From Fischerella sp. (GTDB lineage Bacteria > Cyanobacteriota > Cyanobacteriia > Cyanobacteriales > Nostocaceae), in assembly GCA_026419705.1 (NCBI GenBank), contig JANZYY010000167.1, positions 1 through 7,516 on the forward strand: a stretch of 7,516 bases of DNA, read 5' to 3'. A program made the translations under genes and the position numbers. Each line of letters begins with the position of its first letter. Within the stretch, counting starts at the first letter, position 1. Shown here piece after piece: positions 1 to 5,143 of the stretch. The notes under the pieces were generated by a model. That model had not been told where the DNA came from and made no database searches. It saw only the letters and a list, made by a program, of their open reading frames with translations.

Positions 1-1104
1 GAGCTTGAAAGTCGCTAAGTGCTCAATAATGCGGTCTTTTACTTTGACAAGACCGTGGTGGTCAGTATCTAGTACGGTTCTGGCATTTTGCAAGTCTAAG
101 TTGTCCTGTACGGTTTTATTCCACGGCATTTCTAACAACCAGTCTAGGTAAGTGCGGATTACACCCCCCTCGGCCGAACTGCTACCAACTCTTTCTAGGC
201 GAGCGAGTTCCCGTTTGGCTTGCTTGTACGCAGTTTCAGGTAATTGCGCTGCTTCGAGTTGCGCTCGCAATTCTTGGATTTCTTGGGTTTCTGATTCACC
301 TTCTCCTAGTTCCTGTTGAATTTTCTTAAGTTGCTGTCGCAGGAAGAATTCTCGTTGCTGTTGGTCAATTTCTTTTTTCGTTTCCCCTAAAATTTCGCCC
401 CGCAGGCGTTGAACTTCTACTTCTTGTTTCAAAGAAGCCACCACTTGCTGCAATAATGCCTCTAAGCTATCTTGTTCTAGTATTGACTGGAGTTTTTCGA
501 CATCATGTGGAAGTAGCATGCTGGTTTGGTAAGCTAATTCCACAGGATTGTCATTGTCCAGTAAAACATCTAGAACCTCTTCCGGAAGGTTGGGATTCAC
601 AGCCGCAATTTCTCGCCACAGAGATTTAATTACCCCAGTCAATGCTTCGATGGTGGTTGGTGAACTTCCCGATGCAATAGCAGTTTCTTTTGTCAGTAGA
701 GGTAGTCGTTCAAATTTGACTTCCACAATGCGATCGCTAATCTGCATCTGCTCGATCCGGACTCGTTGTTTTCCTTGTACAACCAGTTGTATTGCTCCCG
801 TTGGGAAGCGGATGATGCGTTGGATCGTTGCGAGAGTGCCAACAGGATAAATTTCCTCCAAGCTTTCAATTTCCGCATTTTCGTCGGCGTCCAGCTTGGC
901 AAGGGCTTCTGGTCTAACTGCGGCAATTACCAGTTCTTTTCGGGGAGTCAGTGCTGTCGCTTCAACAACCGCCACCGAACGCGATCGCCCGGCGACAACG
1001 GGTAAAGTAATTCCTGGCATGAGTACGACATTACGCAGGGGAAGAAGTAAACTCGTTTCCGGCGTTTTTGGTGCTCCTGGGAATAAGTTTGCAAGGTAGT
1101 TCAT
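1..1104 (-). CDS. lon: ATP-dependent Lon protease, N-terminal 368 residues (3' end beyond window)
   Basis: Lon is a cytoplasmic hexameric AAA+ serine protease that unfolds and degrades damaged or regulatory proteins. Translating the minus strand from 1104 gives an uninterrupted frame to base 1. Residues about 18-215 match the Lon substrate-binding domain, opening with LLLPLRNVVLMPGITLPVV. A charged helical stretch follows, containing EFFLRQQLKKIQQELGE (about 252-268), then VIRTYLDWLLEMPW (315-328) and HHGLVKVKDRIIEHLA (349-364), the conserved run just before Walker A. The AAA+ ATPase and Ser-Lys protease domains must lie outside the window; full Lon is usually near 800 residues. ATG at 1104 is chosen because GGGAGG sits four bases upstream. 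An in-frame ATG four codons earlier (1116) overlaps that site and is less likely. Family assignment is firm. From memory, Lon is patchy in cyanobacteria and absent from some model strains. Confidence 0.95.
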   Translation of the reverse strand, partial: MNYLANLFPGAPKTPETSLLLPLRNVVLMPGITLPVVAGRSRSVAVVEATALTPRKELVIAAVRPEALAKLDADENAEIESLEEIYPVGTLATIQRIIRFPTGAIQLVVQGKQRVRIEQMQISDRIVEVKFERLPLLTKETAIASGSSPTTIEALTGVIKSLWREIAAVNPNLPEEVLDVLLDNDNPVELAYQTSMLLPHDVEKLQSILEQDSLEALLQQVVASLKQEVEVQRLRGEILGETKKEIDQQQREFFLRQQLKKIQQELGEGESETQEIQELRAQLEAAQLPETAYKQAKRELARLERVGSSSAEGGVIRTYLDWLLEMPWNKTVQDNLDLQNARTVLDTDHHGLVKVKDRIIEHLATFKL

Positions 1105-1187
1105 ACAACCTCCCATCTGGTATTGCCAGAAAAAGAGTTTTAGCACCAGCAAGATATAGTGGCTCTACTTTGAAGTTAAGCTACAAA

Positions 1188-1215
1188 TGTGAGGAATTTG
1201 TGAGGGTAACTCACA
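1188..1215. promoter_or_regulatory. Possible operator upstream of lon: three TGTGAG half-sites, 11 bp apart
   Basis: TGTGAG occurs at 1188-1193 and 1199-1204, and its inverse CTCACA at 1210-1215. The starts are exactly 11 bp apart, about one helical turn. The last two form TGTGAG-N5-CTCACA, a 6-bp inverted repeat. The block lies 84-111 bp upstream of the lon start codon, where a regulator could act on the minus-strand promoter. It resembles but does not match the CRP spacing (TGTGA-N6-TCACA; here N7), and it is not a CIRCE element. No convincing -35/-10 pair for lon was found. The function is inferred. Confidence 0.3.
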
Positions 1216-1302
1216 TCTGTCTTGACAGTTGAGTATTCTACATGGCGGCGGGCGACAAGGAAGAGCACTTCAACCAACTTCTCTGAGAGCGATCGCCAAT
1301 TT

Positions 1303-1332
1303 AATGTTAATTCAATAAATGTTAATTCAATA
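1303..1332. repeat. Perfect 15-bp tandem repeat, two copies
   Basis: The unit AATGTTAATTCAATA is present at 1303-1317 and again, without mismatch, at 1318-1332. It is AT-rich and lies in the lon to membrane-protein intergenic region, just after a HIP1 octamer at 1289-1296. It could be a slippage product or a paired protein-binding site. Nothing in the sequence decides between these. Confidence 0.8.
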
Positions 1333-1511
1333 TTTGTTCGCTTCTGTTAAGGGATTAATCTTGCCCATATAAAAATTTTTACCCATTTTGTTATCACTGC
1401 CAACAAAAATTTATCCTAGCCGAACATAAACCTCTTGTTGAACATCTTTAACCTTCATGATTTTTTTGTCAAAATCTGATTGTGTTCATTAATAAAATTC
1501 TTGACCGAAGA

Positions 1512-1530
1512 AAGGCAGAAGGCAGAAGGC
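1512..1530. repeat. Heptameric short tandem repeat (AAGGCAG)n
   Basis: AAGGCAG is repeated at 1512-1518 and 1519-1525 and followed by a partial AAGGC. A related GGCAGAAGGC motif appears at 4620-4629, downstream of the CHAT remnant. Degenerate heptamer repeats of this kind are typical intergenic sequence in filamentous cyanobacteria. No function is implied. Confidence 0.65.
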
Positions 1531-1623
1531 TTAAGTAAAATTTCATACCTTTTTTAGGAAGATCGGACAAGATATGCAGGATCTCTTGGTAGAGATTTAC
1601 ACAAAATCTATTCTTACACACAG

Positions 1624-1767
1624 ATGGCGAAATTATTTTTGATATTAGTTTTTGTGAAACTGACATCTTGCGCCATCCTCAAGAAGAGCCAGAGGCTCCT
1701 AATTCTGGTGGTGGGCTGCTGCTTGGTAGCTGTTGCAAGTAATGCAAGATATATTGTGATATTTTAA
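1624..1767 (+). CDS. Doubtful 47-codon hydrophobic small ORF
   Basis: An ATG-started frame encodes a short, very hydrophobic peptide. Residues 4-11 (LFLILVFV) and about 24-38 (RLLILVVGCCLVAVA) are membrane-like stretches separated by a basic ILKKSQR loop. LTSC at 13-16 matches the lipobox pattern, but a Lys at 12 breaks the hydrophobic core. No Shine-Dalgarno sequence is visible before the ATG. An overlapping frame (1593-1742) is also open and ends in GGGLLLGSCCK, so at most one of the two is likely to be real. I recognise no family. It may be a small membrane protein or chance. Confidence 0.15.
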   Translation: MAKLFLILVFVKLTSCAILKKSQRLLILVVGCCLVAVASNARYIVIF

Positions 1768-1889
1768 AAAAATATTAAATTATCGCACATAAAAAAATAT
1801 CTCTCTTATGAAACATGCATGTATAAAAATGTAAATGTATATATAAAATTGAAATCATCTGCCTGATTAGCAGGGATAAAGACTAAGTT

Positions 1890-2321
1890 ATGAATGTCGA
1901 ATTTTTCAATGAGTTTCCTTGGACACCTCTAGTTTTGCTCTGGTTAGCTTACGCGTTTTTGGGGTGGTACTTGTCTGTTCATCATATTATTTGGGTTGTA
2001 GGAATTTTAGTAGTAGCTTTAGTGTTAACTCTCGTTTGGCGGAGTTTATCCTGGTTAGATCGTCTACTAAGATTTGGTTCTCAAGTATTGATTGTCGTAT
2101 TATGTTTAATGACATCGGTTGCTTTGATAGCGACTTGGTCTATATTTTTGACCTTCATTCTCGCACCATTAGCAACAACTATCTTAGCAGAAATAGAGTT
2201 GCGTTTTGCTGGTTTTAGTAAACGAGATACTCTTTTATTATTAACATTGCTGGCTATATTTGGTTTGGGAATAGGTGAAACAATAGATATATTTTTCCTG
2301 CCTAGTAGTGCTAGATATTAA
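1890..2321 (+). CDS. Conserved-looking small membrane protein, function unknown
   Basis: The product is 143 residues and overwhelmingly hydrophobic. Likely membrane segments are about 12-29, 33-50, 64-82, 84-100 and 112-128. Between segments 2 and 3 lies a short polar loop, WLDRLLRFGSQ (55-65). Between 4 and 5 is a charged loop, EIELRFAGFSKRD (101-113). The protein ends in a short soluble tail, FLPSSARY. The loop and tail resemble a hypothetical membrane protein family I remember from cyanobacteria, whose members end in a similar FLPSMRY, but I cannot name a function. ATG at 1890 is the first start in a long open frame. The upstream AAGACTAAG is at best a weak ribosome-binding site. It appears to be monocistronic, with a palindrome 22 bp after its stop that may end the transcript. 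An overlapping frame at 1919-2218 is taken as a shadow. Confidence 0.75.
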   Translation: MNVEFFNEFPWTPLVLLWLAYAFLGWYLSVHHIIWVVGILVVALVLTLVWRSLSWLDRLLRFGSQVLIVVLCLMTSVALIATWSIFLTFILAPLATTILAEIELRFAGFSKRDTLLLLTLLAIFGLGIGETIDIFFLPSSARY

Positions 2322-2642
2322 CGGATGCGATCTAATTCAATCTAGACGTGCCATGGCACGTCTCTACACACTGAAATTCTCGCTCACAACCTTAATTAAA
2401 CTGTATTGGGCTAACGAGAATCGAGTAGAAAATTTGATACTTCTCAAACATCCTCTTGCAGATCTATTGATTGACAAGCAACAATCATCAACCACTAACC
2501 TTTTTAAACAGTATCATAATTGGGCGATCGCTTTTTTTGGACATCCTTTACAATTCCTTCAAATTCATGACATTGATTCTAAAAAAGGGAAGGTTTTCAG
2601 TACACTCCACTGCAGACGGGAATCGGCAATTTTGGAGTTGCA
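2322..2642. other. Intergenic region without a supported gene (321 bp)
   Basis: It contains the 20-bp palindrome near its left edge and one HIP1 site at 2524-2531. A plus frame is open from 2308 to 2646 (112 codons), but it starts inside the preceding gene, runs through the palindrome, has no ribosome-binding site and resembles nothing I know. It is not called as a gene. The region lies downstream of both flanking features, which converge here. Confidence 0.55.
2344..2363. repeat. Perfect 20-bp palindrome, dispersed-repeat type, possible terminator
   Basis: AGACGTGCCATGGCACGTCT is its own reverse complement, giving ten-base arms with no spacer. On the right it continues as CTACA. I remember repeats of the form GAGACGTTCCATGGAACGTCTC followed by TACA in filamentous cyanobacteria, so this looks like one member with a decayed left flank. 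Lying 22 bp after the membrane-protein stop codon, its transcript could fold into a strong hairpin. There is no following U-run, so intrinsic termination is uncertain. Confidence 0.7.
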
Positions 2643-2958
2643 TTAGGTACCATTCATTGCCACCAACTCCACCCTGCCATCAGGAGCAATAACCCATCTT
2701 TGCGCTTCCACAATTCTTTCTTCTAGCACCTCAGTCGTCTGGGGTTTTTGCTCTGCCTTTTGTGGGTATGACAAGTCCCGCAGATCATCCCACAGGGTCT
2801 GGCCCTGTAGAGTATAATCAGGTTTTTCTGGTAAACCACCCCGTCCGCTGACAGCGCAACCTGTAGCAATTCGCTGAGAAGGGTCGGTTAAATTTATCGG
2901 TAATTTCACTAACTCCCAAGATGGGTCTATATCCGGCGTCTGACGGGGTGACAGTGAG
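2643..2958 (-). pseudogene. C-terminal remnant of a TpsA-type filamentous haemagglutinin
   Basis: On the minus strand this reads TPDIDPSWELVKLPINLTDP, then SQRIATGCAVSGRGGLPEKP and, near the end, ERIVEAQRWVIAPDGRVELVA before a TAA at 2643-2645. The order (TPD-DPS..LV.LP, DPSQ.IA.GC, V.GRGGLP, then EAQ.W....G.V.LVA) is the conserved C-terminal tail of cyanobacterial haemagglutination-activity proteins exported by two-partner secretion. Only about 105 codons remain of a protein that is normally many hundreds of residues long. The N-terminal TPS secretion signal and the beta-helix repeats are missing. Upstream, the frame runs straight into the end of an IS4 transposase remnant, so the gene was cut there. 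The tail itself shows no internal stop, which suggests the loss is not ancient or that the fragment came by rearrangement. The join to the IS sequence is placed near 2942; the overlap to 2958 is uncertain. Confidence 0.75.
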
Positions 2959-3468
2959 GCTACAATGCTGATTGGATAAGCGTCATAGCCCGTAGTCCTT
3001 TCTGAAAATGAGTTAGCTTACTGGACTTAAGCCGCATAAGAGCGATCGCCAAATCTGACCAAAATTCCATTGCACCTACCCATAAACAACTGTATAAACC
3101 AATCCAAAATGTACTATGCCAACGTATATAACGATTTTATTCTTGAAGACGACCAACATATTTTTGTAGACCAATTTTTCGTGATGTCCGACCAGTGAAG
3201 ACTGCACAACTGGAGGCGAGCGCTACTAAGAAAATAAGAAAATAAGTGCAATTAAACGTTTACCAGTAGCAGAAGTGGATTCCAAATTGTAACCACCAGT
3301 TTTACAGTCTTTAAACACTGCCTCAATTCCACTACGACATTTAAAAGCTATAATAGCTGCAGAAAAACTGTCCAAATTTGTGAGTAAATACCATCCAGAA
3401 GGTTCAACCTTGTTTCGATACTTACGTGGGTAATATCCAGCTAGATTCAATCGACCAAAACCATGAGT
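2942..3468 (-). mobile_element. Truncated IS4-family insertion sequence
   Basis: This block holds the 3' part of an IS4-type transposase (listed separately) and ends against two unrelated gene remnants: a TpsA tail at about 2942 and a CHAT gene at about 3463-3477. The likely right end is just past the transposase stop (2960-2962), around CTGACGGGGTGACAG (2941-2955). I could not find its inverse at the other side, because the 5' part of the element, including most of the transposase and its other end, is gone. Exact boundaries and target-site duplication therefore cannot be given. Confidence 0.65.
2960..3468 (-). pseudogene. IS4-family transposase, C-terminal fragment, frameshifted
   Basis: The fragment begins as GFGRLNLAGYYPRKYRNK and continues through GWYLLTNL to FKCRSGIEAVFKDCK, which fits the IS4 signature Y-2-R-3-E-6-K with Phe in place of Tyr. 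The Glu (3322-3324) is the third residue of the DDE triad. GGYNLE and RLIALIF follow, after which the frame stops (TAG, 3226-3228). In another frame the protein resumes as LVALASSCAVFTGRTSRKIG, QKYVGRLQE, a TAA stop (3137-3139), then RYIRWHSTFWIGLYSCLW and finally QKGLRAMTLIQSAL before TAG (2960-2962). Removing one copy of an 8-bp tandem duplication at 3228-3245 restores the frame exactly. The N-terminal half, with the first two catalytic Asp residues, is missing, so the element cannot move by itself. Confidence 0.85.
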
Positions 3469-4597
3469 GCTTCGTCACAAGAAAGTGTGGAACCCGTTGC
3501 TCGGGAGTTTATCGAGCTGTTTTTACAATCCAACCCCAGCCAAGAAAACTTAAAGCAAGCCCGAGAAACAATTGACTCCTGCAATTAGCCGAATTAGATA
3601 ATTTCTTTCGCGAAGCCTGTTTAGAAGCCAAACCCCAGCTGATTGAGCAAATCGATCCGACCCAGACAACAGCTGTGATTTATCCAATTATTTTGCCCGA
3701 TCGCTTAGAAGTAATTGTATCTATTCCCGGAAAATCTCTTGCAAGCCACAAGATTTCTCTACCCAAAGCTGAGATCGAAAACAGCATTCAAAAGATGCGT
3801 CAATCTCTCAATCCCGCTTATTCCAATGAGGAACGTTTGCAGCTGTATCAACAGCTGCATGACTGGCTCGTTCGTCCAGCGGAACCCCAGTTAGCCAACA
3901 GCGGCGTGAAAACTCTTGCGTTTGTGCTCGATGGTTCTTTGCGAAATCTGCCCATGTCTGTTTTACATGATGGTAAACAATATCTGGTAGAGAAATATAG
4001 CATCGCTGTTTCACCAGGAATACAGTTGTTGCAAGCGCGATCGCTTAAACAGGATAATTTGAAAGTGATTACAGCAGGACTGAGTGAAGCCCGTCCAGGC
4101 TTTAAAGCCTTACCAGCAGTACAATTGGAGTTAAAAGTCAACTACTTTTAAATGAAAAATTTACTCGCGCTAACTTACGAAAAACTATCCAATCAAAGCC
4201 TTTTTCAATTTTGCATTTGGCTACTCACGGTCAGTTTAGCAGCAAGTCTGATGATACTTTTATACTCACTTGGGATCAAAAAATTAACGTCAAAGAATTG
4301 GGCTAATTAATCAAATCCAGAGAGGAAGATGAAGCTAGCCCCATAGAATTATTGCTTCTCAGTGCTTGTCAGACAGCCAAAGGGGATCATCGTGCTGTCT
4401 TGGGATTGGCTGAACCTGTGGGCTGTCAAAGCGAATCTACAGCCAAATTTATGGGAGAGTTTTATAAACAACTTAGCCAACCAGGAACTAGTAAAGCGGA
4501 AGCTTTGCGAAAAGCCCAAATAGCATTTTTGCAAGATGCGAATTTTTCCCATCCTTATTATTGGGCACCTTTTATTTTGGTAGGAAATTGGTTGTAA
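3463..4597 (+). pseudogene. CHAT-domain protein remnant (C-terminal half), multiply disrupted
   Basis: CHAT proteins are caspase-like cysteine peptidases, in cyanobacteria often preceded by TPR repeats. The remnant starts with the inter-domain region (ESVEPVAREFIELFL, then ENLKQARETID), shifts frame near 3577-3579 by an apparent 1-base loss, and resumes as LQLAELDNFFREAC and AVIYPIILPDRLEVIVSIPG. The CHAT fold follows with FVLDGSLRNLPMSVLHDG. Near 4134-4142 several codons are lost with a second frameshift (TAA at 4149-4151). The frame then continues with HLATHGQF (catalytic His codon 4226-4228), an in-frame TAA at 4304-4306, and LLLSACQTAKGD (catalytic Cys codon 4367-4369). At 4412-4430 the conserved stretch between GLA and ESTAKF is deleted, leaving out-of-frame EPVGCQS. 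It ends normally in AFLQDAN..HPYYWAPFILVG and TAA. The TPR part and true start are absent; the ATG at 3463 lies in IS-derived sequence. Confidence 0.85.
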
Positions 4598-4854
4598 TTC
4601 ACATCTAGCTTGAAAATCAGGCAGAAGGCACAACAGAAGGGGTAAGAATTTTCATGTTCGGTTGCGTACAAACTTCATGATTGACCGTCTTGAAAATAGG
4701 GAACTCTTAACAGGTGTTTTCATCCATGTTTATGGGTTCCGGGATTAGCTGTCTTTAAAGTTGGGTTGCTGTGCGCCCCGATGTATGGGAGTCTTGCACT
4801 ACGCACGCACCAGCTCCAAGCAGCAGCAGCAGCAGCCCACCACTTTCTACTTTT

Positions 4855-4877
4855 GTTACCAGGTTCAACCTGGTAAC
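4855..4877. repeat. 23-bp inverted repeat, dispersed-palindrome type
   Basis: The arms GTTACCAGGTT (4855-4865) and AACCTGGTAAC (4867-4877) are exact inverses around a single C. The sequence continues GAG, as in a palindromic repeat I remember from filamentous cyanobacterial genomes. A stem-loop would form in RNA from either strand. There is no adjacent U-run, so it is more likely a mobile palindromic repeat than an intrinsic terminator. Confidence 0.7.
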
Positions 4878-4969
4878 GAGCTCTTCTTGAGAAGGGTGCA
4901 AGATTTTAGGTTAACGAATTTTCGCTCTTGCAGCCCTTCGAGCGCGATCGCAGCTCCAAATTCGTAAAA

Positions 4970-4998
4970 GGGACTGGGGACTAAGGGCTAGGGATTGG
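4970..4998. repeat. Degenerate heptameric tandem repeat (GGGACTG-like)
   Basis: GGGACTG, GGGACTA, AGGGCTA and GGGATTG follow each other with a 7-base period. This is a common form of cyanobacterial short tandem repeat. No role is evident. Confidence 0.6.
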
Positions 4999-5091
4999 AA
5001 CAATCAGTACTTCAATTCCCAATTTCCAGTACTCTAACTTCCGAAAAAATTTCTTGAAGATAAAAAAACAGATATCCTTGATCTAATAGGA

Positions 5092-5119
5092 TTTCAAAAT
5101 ACATCAAAACATATATAAT
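5092..5119 (+). promoter_or_regulatory. Candidate promoter for the TpsB gene
   Basis: TATAAT at 5114-5119 is a perfect -10 hexamer, 24 bp before the ATG at 5144. Sixteen bases upstream, TTTCAA (5092-5097) is a poor -35 box, matching TTGACA at three positions. The surrounding DNA is AT-rich, so the -10 match could be chance. Confidence 0.35.
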
Positions 5120-5143
5120 TTTTTATTTAATATTTCAGAATGC

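Larger units (their letters stand above)
1105..1889. other. Intergenic region, lon to membrane protein (785 bp)
   Basis: This divergent intergenic stretch should hold the lon promoter (minus) and the promoter for the membrane protein (plus). It contains the TGTGAG half-site cluster, the 15-bp tandem repeat, one HIP1 site (1289-1296), the heptamer repeat and a doubtful small ORF, each listed separately. From about 1765 to 1850 it is strongly AT-rich, with TATAAA-like boxes near 1822 and 1842 that could be -10 elements for the downstream gene, though no good -35 accompanies them. No tRNA, rRNA or recognisable riboswitch was seen. Confidence 0.6.
4598..5143. other. Repeat-rich intergenic region upstream of the TpsB gene (546 bp)
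   Basis: No gene is supported here. It holds a GGCAGAAGGC motif (4620-4629), a (CAG)5 tract (4821-4835), a 23-bp inverted repeat (4855-4877), a HIP1 octamer (4944-4951), a degenerate G-rich heptamer repeat (4970-4998) and, from about 5045, AT-rich sequence with a likely -10 box for the downstream gene. The open frame at 4761-4967 runs through the trinucleotide repeat and palindrome and resembles no protein I know. Confidence 0.6.

Noticed and set aside
548..1099. Plus-strand open frames across this stretch
   Set aside because: They lie opposite the Lon coding sequence, whose minus frame is continuous and matches the family throughout.
1199..1215. CRP/SYCRP1-type site upstream of lon
   Set aside because: TGTGA and TCACA are separated by seven bases rather than six, so it is reported only as an unassigned inverted repeat.
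1222..1239. Plus-strand promoter with TTGACA at 1222-1227
   Set aside because: The only -10-like sequence nearby (TATTCT, 1234-1239) is six bases away, far too close.
1469..1666. 65-codon minus-strand open frame
   Set aside because: It runs through the heptamer repeat, its product has no family features and no ribosome-binding site is visible.
2308..2646. 112-codon plus-strand open frame as a gene
   Set aside because: It begins inside the membrane-protein gene, crosses the palindrome, has no ribosome-binding site, and its product has no recognisable motif.
3808..4141. Minus-strand open frames opposite the CHAT remnant
   Set aside because: The plus strand clearly encodes CHAT sequence; these are antisense shadows rich in Cys and Ser without motifs.
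4761..4967. 68-codon plus-strand open frame in the TpsB upstream gap
   Set aside because: It is driven by the CAG tract and the palindrome; the poly-Gln and other residues match no protein family I know.
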